DNA of 64,000 nt from Euborellia annulipes (lineage: Eukaryota; Arthropoda; Insecta; Dermaptera; Anisolabididae): the NCBI GenBank assembly GCA_023213315.1, contig JAKCPI010001873.1, positions 1 to 64,000 of the forward strand, written 5' to 3'. Position numbers and translations under genes: made by a program. The notes below the pieces were generated by a model. That model searched no databases and was not told where the DNA came from. It saw only the letters and a program-made list of their open reading frames with translations. This document shows, piece by piece, positions 32,804 to 45,800 of this stretch. Positions within the stretch are counted from its first letter, which is position 1. The number at the start of each line of letters is the position of its first letter.

Positions 32804-34452
32804 ATTATGACAATTAAAATTATTTATATATATCCTACTGCATAGAAATAAAAAATTGAGTCATTTCAACTTGTTAATGTCATTTAAAATTATTAATAAT
32901 TAATATAATTAAAAAAAGTTAAATAAAATGTTTTACTATTCAATAGAATAAAGAAATTTTGTTTTTGAATTTAAAATTTTAAGAGTCAAGAAATATAAAA
33001 TTTAACTTGAATTTTAGTTTTCTCTTTAGGTCCAGTATTTTGTAAATACTTTTAAATAAAGAAAGAAATAAAAAGAACCCAAATTTTGTCATTCCTTGAC
33101 TCTAAAATGTTAAAAAGTTCATTAAATAATAATTTTACTAACTAGGCATAAACGAAATAAGAAAAATAATTTTAAACAAAACACATAATTATTTAAACAA
33201 ATTAAAAATTAAAGGAAAAAATGAAAAATTATTTGTCAAAGTGAAGGAAATAGTGAATGAGTTAATAAAACGAATAATCTATTTGATTTATATAATTTGC
33301 ATATCGAATTAATTTTAAAATAAATATTAAATGATTAAAAGAAATAAAATATTAAATAAAAAAAATGAAAAAAATAAAATTTGATAGACTAGCAAAGAAA
33401 GGTTATCCTGTTGAATCATTTAATTTAATTTAATTATTTAATTTATTGAAAATAATAATCCTGAACCAATTAAATAAATATTTAAATTCATTACTGACCT
33501 TAAAAAAAAGAAATAATTAAGATTAAATATAAATAATTTAATCTGATAGCATCACTATGTCAGAAATATTTGAGCCAAAGTCATGGATGAGATAAAGAGA
33601 CGAGGCATTCGCTTGCGTTTTCAATGGAGTCAAAGGGGAGTTCGTTTTTTACAGTTTTATACTTTTTATACATCGGCCTAGTTTTATCCGCAATAGGTTT
33701 ATACATGTATAAAAGGGTGTATTATCAGAGTTGGCAAGTTTTATCCCGTCGAGTATAATACACGGTTTTATACATGTATAAAACTATTGCGGATAAAACT
33801 AAGCCGATGTATAAAAGGTATAAAACTGTAAAAAAACCCACCCCCTCCCCCTGAAAAAACAGCTTAAAAGCTTTTCATATTTTATAATGTTCTAAAGCAT
33901 TGACGATGTTGTTTGCTTTTTATTTAGTGAATAATATAATCAAAATGTTAATAATTGAAAAATGAAATTTTATTTGAACTTCCTTTCTCGTCGGGTTTGC
34001 GCATCCAAGTTTTATACATTTTATACGTTTAATACATTTTATACGTTTTATACAAGTTTTATCCGCAATTTATGTTTAAAACTGCAAAATCGTGTATAAA
34101 AACCAACTCTGTGTATTATACTCAGCGGGATAAAACTAGGCAACTCTGGTTATAATTCAAATAAAAACAATTAAAAATAATTCATTTTATTAATATGAAA
34201 AATTATTTACAACATTTATTTATTAGTAAAAGAATTTGATTTTCGGTTTAACTGTGGTTTATCGAACAAACCCAGTATATAATTAAAATTCTCATGTTGG
34301 CAGCGCTACCTGAACATGCAGCTAAATTAACACCATTTCCTGATCTTTTCTAATTTCTCCATTCCTAAAAATCACGTGTATATTAATTTACGAGATATAA
34401 CTTAACACTTTTGTTTTAATAATAAAATTTCGATTATCTCCTTTTATTAATT
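32804..34452. other. Intergenic region upstream of RPL7L1
   Basis: AT-rich. A short tract at 33500-33620 (minus) resembles the segment at 60-220 (CGTCTCTTTATCTCATCCATG). The TATACATGTATA repeat is at 33640-34150. No promoter motif can be singled out because TATA-like strings are everywhere. Confidence 0.5.
33640..34150. repeat. Interspersed repeat with TTTTATACATGTATAAAA hairpin
   Basis: Inverted arms ACATCGGCCTAGTTTTATCC and complement, then GAAAAAACAGCTTAAAAGCTTTT and TTGACGATGTTGTTTGC, then TATAAAACG-type units. Related copies are at 57420-57710 and, inverted, 63780-64000 (running off the window). Confidence 0.75.
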
Positions 34453-37400
34453 ATGTCCAAGTAATTTTTTTTTATAATATATATATTATATACTGTATAT
34501 ATATATATTTTTTTTTAATAATAAATATTTTTTTCTGTTATAGTCCAGATGAAATTTTAAATAAATTTCCTTCGATCTCTGAGCCTGTCTTGAAAAAAAG
34601 AAAAAAGCGAGATGCATCAAAAATTAAGGAACTTAAAGCTTTAAAGGTAATTATTTATTTCTCAAGATAATTCTAATTAGATCTAAATCAGTGGCGTACC
34701 GCACGCCCCCGCCGACCCCGCGATGCGGGAGGGCCCCGGACCTTGGGGGGCCCACGGGCCGGGTCGGGCTAAAAATCTGTAGCTCCGATTAAAACGGAAA
34801 AATTTGGATAAAAAAAAAATATTGAAAATTTCTCTTTGAGAGGGCCCGGGCCCTCAGGGCTCCGATAAAAACAAAAACAAAAAAAACAATGAAAATTTCT
34901 CTTTGAGTGGGCTCCGATAAAAACGGTAAAAAATTTAATGAAAATTTCTCTTTGAGAGGGCCCGGGCCCTCAGGGTTCAGGGATATAAGGTATTTTAAAA
35001 ATATTTTTTGTATGGGGCCCGAAATAAAGATTTGCGGGGGGGCCCAGCTAAAAAACGTTACGCTACTGATCTAAATTATTTATAAAACATTTCTTCATAC
35101 TCATTAAAATACTTATATATTTTGGTAAAATACTTATTGTTCCTCTGCTCTGGAGTGCTTCTAGTCTCTAAGCATTTTATTTAAATAAATAAAGTAATTA
35201 TTTATATTATTTTACAAAAGATAAAAGTTAAAATTCATTAATTAATAAAAATACATTTCTTAAAAACATATAACCAAGTATTTATTAATTTAAATAAGCG
35301 AAAAATGTAGGTACCGCCGGGAGTTGCACCACGGATCTTGTCGATTTACGCTCAACATGCCCTACTGTTGGACCACAGTACGCACTCGCTTATTTAAATT
35401 ATGATAGATCGCTGATTTCAGTCTACTAGAGAAACGCCGCTCAAATCAAGCGTTCAGATTTCTCCGTTACTGATGGTGCAACTCCCGGCGGTACCTACAT
35501 TTTTCGCTTATTTAAATTAATAAATACTTGGTTATATGTTTTTCATAATTACCTCATGGACCAACACATGATATATATAATTCTTTAAATACATTTCTTT
35601 CAGAAAGCCAAAGTAACTTCAAAAAGGAAATTTTTCAAACGAGCTGAATACTTTGTAAAATTGCATCGACAAAAAAGTAAAGATGAAAATCGAATTAAAA
35701 AGGATTCACAACTAAGAGGCAATTACTCCGAGGAACCCAACTACCCTCTTGCATTTGTAATCAGAATAAAAGGGTAAGTTGTGGAAATAATCATCAAATT
35801 TGAAAAAAATAGAAACAAGTTTTAGATTTAAATGTAAATTGGTTTAAAGGGGTCGCTGATTACAAATTTCGTAATATAATTTCAAAATTTGAAGTGGCAG
35901 ATCAGAAAAATTGAATCATGAAAAATTGTTCAGCATTTTGTATAAATTTGTATACAAAATGTTGCTCCAAACATTTAAGAAACTTGCCCAAGTCCGATTT
36001 CCCATTGTTTCCTGTTATCTCAAACAGTTCTCGACGAATAAGATTATTTTATCATTACGTTTTTCAGACATAATGCGATTTATTTTTTAAATAAAAATAT
36101 AATATAACATTTATTTAATTGAAATAAGAAAAATTATATTTATTCACAATCATATTTCGAAAATGTTATAATACTTTTCAATAAGACCCGGAATATCTAA
36201 AGTTAACTGGTGTGACTGGTAGCACAACACTCAACTTTCTCTTACCTTCGGTAATCGAAAGTTATGTAGCGTACTCTGCTGTCACAACAGATTTTTTGTG
36301 TCGAGATATATTTAGTTTTCCATAGCACCTTAGTTGCAGTCTTGACAACTTGCAATTTACTGTATAAGTAAAAAAAGTCAATTTATTCAAAATTTCCATA
36401 AGCTCTGTGTATTTTAAATGTTGACTGCTTGAAATAACCTATGGTTATTTTTCAATATTTTAATCTCATATTTGGATATTTTATACATAATAGAGAGTCC
36501 TAAATAAAAACAAAATTTCATAAGAATTGGAAAAATGTATTTTAAATGTGTTAAAAGTTCCAGAGGGGACCCCCTTTGACCCCTTTTGAATCGAAATGCA
36601 AATCCCCAAAGAGATTTAACATTGGCTCTATTTAAGGAAGACCTGGAAAATGAATTTGAAAATATTAAATGTATATTTTGGGAATTAATTAATTGCAAGG
36701 CCCCAAAATGTTAATAATTTCTATACATTTTGCAATTTTTGAAAATGTTTTTATTTAAAGTCTGAATTCACAGCAGGAATGGAGTTGATGCTAAACCTGG
36801 CTGGCTAGTTTTCAAGCCATAGCAAACTCGCCCCGCGTAATTCAACCATAACTAACTTTTTCAAGGTCACCAAATTTTAGTCAATTTTTAAGACACTTCC
36901 CGATGAGCTAGGGGTGTGAAATTTGATATTTATGGGTCATTTTTGATGACATCAATTGTATGAAAATTAGATCAAAATAGACCAAACTAATGTGGTACTT
37001 TATTTGAAGCGTTACGCGAATTAATCTATTTTCAAAAGACTTCCCGATGAGTTATAAATCTGAAATTTGATATTTATGGATCATTTTTTTATGACACTTA
37101 ATGTTTCAAATGTAGATCAAAATAGACCAGTCTGGTTCTTTATATGAAGCCTCACGCGAATTAGCCTTATTTTCAAAAGACTTCCCGATGAGAGTTATAA
37201 ATCTGAAATTTTTTATGACAATTAATCTATCACAAATAAATCCTGATAAGTAAATTTTATTTTATTTCATTAACCCTTTTGCAACTTACAAGCGAAGAAA
37301 ACCTCCGATTGTACAATTGCTGTAAATTTTCTTACACTGTTTCGTTAAAATAAAAGCGTGAGGCACTCATTGATAGCTTAAGGTCTATTCTTAGACCCTC

Positions 37401-38326
37401 AGAACCCCCTCGAAGCGCCCCACGATTTTATTTTAAGCCATAAATATTCAACAATTTTAACATCAAAAATGAAATTATTTTTCTCTTTTTAGTTCAATTT
37501 TTAAATAAAAGCATTTTTTTCTAAAAAGTTTTTTATTATATTTATCTATACATCTTTCTTTTATAATTTTTCAGGAAAGTTAATACATCAAATAAAGTAA
37601 ATAATATTTTAAAACTTTTAAAGTTAACTCAACAAAATGCAGGAACATTCCTTAAAATGAATAAAGTAATTCTTTTGATTTTTTTTTTTTTTAATATTTA
37701 TATCATTATTTTATATTAATTTATTAAAACTTTTTTTAGCTAACAAATAATATGTTAAGAATATGCGAACCATATATCACATGGGGAATTCCCGATTTAA
37801 AAAGCATACGAGATTTAATATACAAGAGAGGCAGAGCGAGACAAGGAAAGAAATTTATTACTTCAAACGAACAAATTGAAGAGCAATTAGGTATGTTTTT
37901 TGTCCCCACAGTCATTTTTTATTTCTACAACTCAAATAATCTTTTTATCTGTTTGGATAAAATTTTTTATTATATAAATTTCAACACTCCCTTTAGTTAG
38001 TGTAAAGCAAGAAAAATTTTATATTCATTTAATATATATATATATATTTTCTTTTTATAGGCAATGAAGGATTTATCTGTATTGAAGATATTATTAAGGA
38101 AATCCTTACAGTAGGAGAGAAATTTCATTTAGTTATCAATTTTCTGGATACTTTTAAGGTATTTTATTTGATTTTTTTTTTTATTTAACATTTCCTAATT
38201 TTAAAAATTTTTCAGCTGAAAAAACCTCTGGGTAATTGGACTAAATTAAATATTCCTTTTAAAAATGGAGGTGATTATGGAAATAGGAAAGAAAAAATTA
38301 ATGATTTAATCATGAAAATGATTTGA
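34453..38326 (+). CDS. RPL7L1: 60S ribosomal protein L7-like (RPL7L1/Rlp7 type), ribosome biogenesis factor, 7 exons
   Basis: Exons joined by GT-AG introns: 34453-34460, 34544-34646, 35604-35773, 37575-37665, 37740-37890, 38061-38158, 38216-38326. They total 732 nt (243 aa plus TGA) in one uninterrupted frame. The tiny first exon (ATG TCC AA) is chosen because it is the only nearby ATG that splices in phase. The lysine/arginine-rich N-terminus (residues about 18-60) is followed by an L30/L7 fold with [33 protein letters not shown] and the C-terminal [12 protein letters not shown]. The L7 family binds rRNA. The WG(I/F)PxLKS block, a long basic N-terminus and divergence from the very conserved RPL7 favour the nucleolar L7-like paralogue over the structural protein; this is inference. 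The gene runs tail to tail with PISD. Intron 2 carries a hAT MITE and a tRNA-headed foldback. No frameshift is seen. Confidence 0.92.
34689..35068. mobile_element. hAT MITE (CAGTGGCGTA ends) in RPL7L1 intron 2
   Basis: Ends CAGTGGCGTACCGC and CGTTACGCTACTG, with an interior rich in GGGCCC. The 8-bp TSD ATCTAAAT lies at 34681-34688 and 35069-35076. An internal block of about 100 bp (AAAATTTCTCTTTGAG...GGGCCC) is repeated. A diverged relative lies near 7310-7490. Confidence 0.88.
35271..35535. repeat. tRNA-like foldback in RPL7L1 intron 2
   Basis: Arms ACCAAGTATTTATTAATTTA and complement, with GTACCGCCGGGAGTTGCACC inside. The minus-strand reading of the left half has tRNA-like A box (TGTGGTCCAACAGTAGG) and B box (GGTGCAACTCC) positions. 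Related fragments are at 20510-20570 and 40190-40260. Confidence 0.6.
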
Positions 38327-39881
38327 AAACTATCATATGTTGTTTTAAAATTTTATCAATTTATGTATAATTTTTTTTAAATCGATTATAAAAATGTAAA
38401 TATGATTTTTTAATAATTTATATTTTATTATATAATCTAATAATTTTACAATTAGAGCATTCATTTGTTTCTATTGAGCAGGCATATCACTTAAAAATTT
38501 TGCCTTTTTGGGAATCTTATAAAATTAAAATGCTTTAATATTTCGAACTCACGCTAAGATTTTATATATATTCCGACTATATGAGAGCTCTCTTTCCAAA
38601 TTTGGATAAGGGGGGAGTAGGAGCGGCCGTCTAAACGTATTTAAAAAAAAAACTAGACTATTATAAGGAATTTTTCAATCCTTTTTGATTTTATTGTACT
38701 CCATTTCTGAATCAGTCATCCTTTAAATTTATATTCCCCTACAAGGGATGCCAAATGTTGATGTGAATATTTTTTGAATGATGTCGTTGGATAAATCAAA
38801 ATTAACACTAATTTAAATTCAAGTCTTTAATGCTGAAAGAAACAACACTTATTTGAATAATGTTTATTGAACCCAAATGAATAAATAACATTGTGTGGTT
38901 TTATGAAACCACGATGCAAGTGAAACTTTTTTAGGATCGTAGGCGTTTAACTGAAAATTTTCAGAAAATTATTCAATTAAGGGTATTAAAATCGCCTTTT
39001 TAATCTTAATTTAATAATTGAAAAATGGGAATGATAATGGGAAATCAATTGGCGTATGTTAAATTAAAAACTGAGAAAAATATTTATTTAGTATTTGAAT
39101 CATTTTAAATTATTTTAAAAATTATATTTTATCAATTTAAAAATTGAAAAATTAAATCTTACAATTATTTTTTATAATTCGTCATATATATTAAATTTCA
39201 ACTTTCCTATTTTTGTCGTCATGGCTTGTGACGTCATAACTTGTAGCGCGTCACGGCTTGTAACGCGACATGCTGATAGAGAAACGAAAAAATTTGTGTT
39301 GATCAAAATAAAGTTTCACTTTAAAAAACTTAGAACAAATAGGAAAAATATGAAACGATTATACATAATTTCTAGATCCACCAGGGAATTACACTCTCAA
39401 GATGTTGTTTTCTCGCGCTTGGGGAGACGTAGTCATGGACATCAGTAGACAGATCTCTTCTTGATTAAACCCGCATCATTTGAATTTATTCCTTTTTCTA
39501 CTTCCCGTGGTCTCGACATCTGGTGTGACTGACCGCACAGCACACAACTTTCTCCTACCTTTCACGGAACAAATTGTTCTTGATGTGGATCTTCTAAATA
39601 TGATTAAAATTCTTCCAAGAATCGATTTAAAATAAATGATTTTTCTAATGTTCTTATTAAATCATATTACCGGTATAATGAAATATCTGATAAAAAATAT
39701 CCTCTTCAATTTTTTTACCCAAAAACTGCTTAAATGGAACATTTTTAGGAAGGGAAATAAGTGAAAGCAAAAAATATAATAAATACCAACGCGAGGTTTA
39801 CGAAATAATTTTATTTTAAAAAAATTATTTTTTCGAAAGATAGTTATATTATTATAAATTATAAAAATATTGGAATTATAT
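38327..39881. other. Convergent intergenic region between RPL7L1 and PISD
   Basis: Contains both 3' ends, an R2 copy and a short R1 fragment (39519-39560). No clear AATAAA directly after either stop; AT-rich variants such as TATAAA are present. Confidence 0.5.
38885..39325 (+). repeat. Interspersed repeat R2 (ATTGTGTGGTTTTATGAAACC)
   Basis: Shared blocks include AACCACGATGCAAGTGAAAC, GGGTATTAAAATCGC, GTGACGTCATAACTTGTAGC. Other copies: 40482-41215 (split by a GC-rich insertion at about 40670-40960) and 44520-45000 reversed inside the PIF-like element. Confidence 0.75.
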
Positions 39882-42800
39882 TTAGGAATCATTATTGGTT
39901 ATGGATTCACCAACTTTAATTTTTTGGCCTATATTTAAATTAAAATTAAAGTTTTTAGGAGCTTCAAATATGATTACAATTGTTGATCCTAATCTAAATT
40001 CACCAAACGGTTCACCTTTTTTAATATTTAATGGTTTTCCTTCTTCCGTTAGCATTGTTTTATCTTTAAAATGTTCTTTTTGTTTTTTCACCCATTTTCG
40101 ATTGGTGATTAAAGTCTGAAAGATAAGAAAAGAAAAAGCAAATTTTAGAAAAGTTCATGAAGTTATAATGGAAAACATATAGCCTAACCAAATATTTATT
40201 AATTTAAATAAACCAAAAAGGTAGGAATTGTATCGCCGGGAGAGGCAACACGGATCTGCACAATGATAATAAATCTAAAATATAAAAAAAGTATTCAATT
40301 TTTTTGTTTTAAAAAACTTTTTGACTTTTAATTGGACCTCTTGGTCCGAATTCTATTGAATATTGTGAAAAAGGTTCCTGAGCTTCATCTAATAAAATAT
40401 TTATATTATTAAAATAATATGCCTTCGGCTCCCCTACCGCGCTAGGCCCTGGAGGGCGCACAGTGGGGCAGAATAAAAAAACATTGTGTGGTTTTATGAA
40501 ACCACGATGCAAGTGAAACTTATTTTCGAATCGTAGGCGTTTAACTGAAAATTTTCAGAAAATTATTCAATTAAGGGTATTAAAATCGCGTTTTTAATCT
40601 TAACTTAATAATTGGAAAATGGGAAATCAATAGAGGCATATTAAGAACTGTGAACAATATTTATTTAGTAACTAGCCGTGCCGCCCGCCGAAGGCGCCCC
40701 TGGAGCACCCACTAACTGGCTCGGGCCCGCCTGCGGCGGACCCTAGCCTTTTCGTAATTATGGGAAACTGGCTGGCGTCTAGACAGGGGGCTACCCCCCT
40801 GGACCCCAGCCAGCTGGTTCTGGCGGACAGACAGACGGACACACCGCTATTATATATATATATATATATATTATAAAAAAAAATGGAAGAAAGTTTTGGG
40901 TTAGTCGTAACCGGGAAAACTTGTTCCGGGAACTAGAAATATAATATAGAGAGAGAGAGAGAGATTGAAGATTTGAATCATTTTAAATTATTTTAAAAAT
41001 TATATTTCATCAATTTAAAAATTGAATTATTAAATCTCACAATTATTTTTTTATAATTCGTTTTGTATATATTAAATTTCAACTTTCTTATTTTTGTCGT
41101 CATGTCGGATTGTGACGTCATGACTTGTAGCGTCACGGCCCTTGACGTCACGGCTTGTAACGCGACGCCAAAAAATTTGAGAAGATAAAATAAAAGTTTC
41201 ACTTTAAAAAAGCTGACAGAGATTTGGATTTTTGCGATTTCTTGATGCCACTCATAAGTTGAATAGTTGGTGCATCATATCCTAGCAGGAGCTCCCCAGC
41301 TCTCTCGAGGTCCTTTCAAAGTTGACTAAAATTCAGCGCGCCATCAATGGTACTTTGTTTTCTATTCCGGGAATAGTATATATTTAAAATTTGAAAGAAA
41401 TCGTCAAAAAGATTATTGAAAAAATTCAAAAACTAAAAAAGTACTAGTACTCGAATTTTCCCATGGGTGAAACCTAGCCCAATTTCATATTAGTACCGGA
41501 AATATATATTTAAAATTTGAAAAAAAAATCGTTAGAGCACTTTTCGAGAACTGATGTGCTTACAAACAAATAAACATACATTGCTTGTTTAATAATATAA
41601 GATAAATATATATATATAATTGTCAATCCTCTGTCCGTATCAAAATATCTCAGAAAATATTTTGACAAGGCTGTCCTCAGTACAAAAATATGTTTTGACG
41701 GATCGCCTCAAGTAGTATTATAAAAAGAAGCGGGGATAATATGAGCCAACGTTTTGTTTGCAACACGGGTCTTGGTCAAAACATATTTTTCTGGCTGGGG
41801 AGACTATAATATTTACAATTAAAATGACTTGTGAAAGTCAAACTAATTAGTGTTAATACAAACAAACCTCATCACAATAAACTTTAATGGATCCAACATT
41901 TGTGGCACCAACAGCAGTCATCGAAAAAAGCCATGTTTCCATTTGCCGATATAGCAGGCTCTTTCGTTAATAGTAAATAAATCTGGAATCCATCTTGCAA
42001 CTGTGGGATTTACGCTTAAAAGTTCACCTGAAATGAAAATAAAAATATAAAAATCTGGTGTGGCTGGTAGCACCAGATTTTTTTGTGTCGAGATCAAGGG
42101 CGGATACAGGGGGGGCAAAGGGGGTAATTACCCCCCCCCCCCGGGATTTGAAAAAATACCTTTTTTTCGTGAAAAAACGAATTTTTAACGTAAATTTTAT
42201 AGTATTTGTATTAAAAAAAAATTCCCGCTCTCTAAAAAAAGGTAAAATATCTAAACGGTTGGAAAAAATTAGAGGTTCCGCGTAAAGCACATGAAAAAAT
42301 TTTGGTTCCGCGAATGGCGCATGAAAAATTCTTTGGTTCCGCGAGCGGAAAAAATTTTGGTTCTAAAAAAAGGTAAAATATTTTTACGGGCTGGAAAAAT
42401 TTTTGGTTCCGTGAACGGCACATGAAAAAATTTTTGGTTCCGTGAAAAACAAAATTTTTCGTACTCCCCTGGTGCTGTGCGACGAGTCACACCAGATTAC
42501 CCCCCCCCCCCCCCCCCCCGAGAAACATCTCTGGATCCGCCCTTGGTCGAGATATATTTAGTTTTCCATAGCACCTTAGTTTCAAACTTGCATTTTAAAT
42601 CTTGACTGCTTGAAATTAACTATAGTTATTTTTCAAAATTTTAATCTCATATTTGGATATTTTATACACAATAGAGAATAAATGAATACAAAATTTCATG
42701 AATTTGAAAAAAAATTTTAAAATGAAAAGTTTCAAAGGGGACCCCCTTTTGAATCGAAATCAATATACAAATCCCCATAGGGATTTAACATTGGCTCTAT

Positions 42801-45800
42801 GGAACGAAGAGCAGGAAAGTGAAATTGTAAAAAACTGAATTACATCAGTAAAGTGTACTTGAAACAATTTTCATAAAATATTACTGATAGACTTTTTAAA
42901 TAATTTTAAACCGAAAACTAGACAAGATTTTTCGTATCTTCCTTTAAGCTTGAGATTACTTGTCGATATTATTAGCAGATGGTACGCTGTAGGGGTTAAT
43001 AAAAGACAAATTTATCGTTTGGCTTTTATTCAGGGAAACTTAATTTGGCCGACCAATGCACTAAGGTAAGGGATTGACACACATGGTTTATATATATATA
43101 TATATACAGAGTCAATGTAATAAAATTAAAATGCTAAAATCAAAATAATATATACATGCATACATACATATATGAAGTTATATATAAAATAAAAATAATA
43201 TATGGTTTGTAGTTGGCTGATATTTACACAAGCCCATATTATATGCATGCTGGTGCCTCATTTACGAAAACATTTTGGGAACTGAGGTGGGTCCAACAAC
43301 CAACTATATTATATATATATACATATGTTTTTTCCAACAATCTACTGTCAACACTCTACCGTAATTCCTTCTGTTGTGATGTTGCGATAAGAACAAAATT
43401 GTATTTTTATTTTTTATTTTCAGGCCTTGAAAATGGTTTCCTTTGAAACCGAAACCAATAGATAATGCGCACATTGGTCGGCCAAATTAAGTTTCCCTGA
43501 ATAAAAGCCAAACGATAAATTTGTCTTTTATTAACCCCTACAGCGTACCATCTGCTAATAATATCGACAAGTAATCTCAAGCTTAAAGGAAGATATTTTT
43601 AAATAATAATAGATTTATATGAATTTTAATCTAAAAAGAAACAGATTTAAATTCTGTTACCATGGCAACCATTTCTCTTATCTTTCCAATGAAGAACAAG
43701 AGTAAAGTGTGCTTCAAAAGATTTCAACGGCAAAATGAGAATATACATTTTAAAGAGCATCTAAAAAATAGTTGATTTATGAATTTAAAAAAAAATCGTT
43801 GGAACGAATTTTAAGAAAATCGAAAAAAACTAAAAAAGTACATCAGTAAAGTACTAGTATTTTTTGGCCGATTTTGTTTAAAAGCTTCGTGTTAGGGGGA
43901 TGCCTAACTTAAATATAAAATTTCAACCTCGTAAGAGAAAGTAAAAATTATTGGAATATTTAAAAGAAATAGGTTTTATTTTTAATCTTAGCCTACCTTG
44001 AAAATGTCTTCGATAATAAACATCCCAGTTGATGGGGGAATGAAATCGATGATAATCACCGGGAGCTAAATAAATTACACATTGATACAATTGGTTATTC
44101 TTATTCTCTAACAAATTAGATTGATAATTATCATTAGTTGTAATATCTTTATCAGTCTTCCAGGTTTGTTGTCCAAGGAATGCAGGAAGTGAATATGTGA
44201 TTCCTTTGACTTGTTCTACTTTGGTATTAGTAATTGGTCCGTAATTTAGAATACTTCCATCTGCTGGTGACACCTAAAAAATAAAATGATTAGATCATTA
44301 ATATTTGATTAAGTAAAAAATCTAGTATGGTAGTCGTCGTATAGCATATATATAGTTTCGGCCAATACGTATATTAGGGGCCATCCATTAATTACGTCAC
44401 ACCTAAAAGGGGGGGGAGGGTATCACCAGAATGTGACAAGGGGCAGGGGGGTGAAAAACCTTGTGACGTCACATTTCAAAATTCGAGATGCCCAAACGCG
44501 AAATTTATAGGTGAACAAAATTTTTAATATTTACGAACGCAATTTATATTTTTAAAGTGAAACTTTATTTTGATCGACACAAATTTTTTCGTTTCTCTAT
44601 CAGCATGTCGCGTTACAAGCCGTGACGTCAAAGGCAGTGACGCTACAAGTTATGACGTCACGTCGTGACGACAAAAATAGGAAAGTTGAAATTTAATATA
44701 TATGATGAATTATAAAAAATAATTGTGAGATTTAATTATTGAATTTTTAAATTGATAAAATATAATTTTAAATAATTTAAAATGATTCAAATACTAAATA
44801 AATATTTTTCTCAGTTTTTAACATGCCTCTATTGATTTTCCCATTATCATTCCCATTTTCCAATTATTAAGTTAAGATTAAAAACGCGATTTTAATACCC
44901 TTGTTTGAATCATTTTCTGAAAATTTTCAGTTAAACGCATACGATCCGAAAAAAGTTTCACTTGCATCGTGGTTTCATAAAACCACACAATGTTATTTTT
45001 AATACTTTAGCACTCTCGCTATGAGATTATTTATTATTATCATAATTAGCATAATTAGGTGTCTATTATTGATAAAATTGGAAAATGTGTGACGTCACAT
45101 CAGGGGGAGGGATTTTTAAAAATGTGACAAGGACGGGGGGAGGGGTTAAAAAGTCTTGAAATTCGTGTGACGTACTTTATGGATGGCCCCTTAGAATTCA
45201 AGATGTAAAATTTATATTTTATGATTAAATATTTTATTTTACAATTGGAAGATTATCGCTGGATCACATGTATAAGGGCCGGAGAATAAAAACCAGCATT
45301 CGATGGACTATATATAGATATAATATATTTTTTATGTTTATAAATTTGACATCTTGAATTCTAATATATCGAAGGAAACCGAATATATGTCGACACAAAA
45401 AATCTGTTGGGACAAGCACAGAACATAACTCAATTACCTATGATAAGAGAAAGTTATATGCTGTGCGACCAATCACACCAGATTTTTTGTTATAGAGAAA
45501 ACAATAAATGTATATGTAAACCCATGAATTTGGTTTCGTGCTGTGGAGGGGCAGCAGAGGGGGAGGAGGTGCATTCAAAATCGATGTTAATATTTCAATC
45601 GTTCTTTAAATTTTATACTCTATAAAATTTTGCCACGGGCCTAAGCGTAAATCCATCACTGTGAACAACATGGAAATAAATATACGGATGATCACGTAAC
45701 TGTAAAAGTTAAATTTTATAATGTAAGATGTTTATAACTAGGGCTCGGATCGATATTCACTAAAAAACCAAAAAATATGCATTTTAAGAGTAAATGTGCA

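Noticed and set aside
36414..36698. 94-codon ORF in RPL7L1 intron 3
   Set aside because: Overlaps interspersed repeat sequence also found at 42.6-42.8 kb; no recognisable domain.
40309..40512. ORF as a possible extra PISD exon
   Set aside because: Its residues do not fit the PISD sequence, and exon 41868-42027 splices in phase directly to exon 39882-40115, giving a normal PISD C-terminus.
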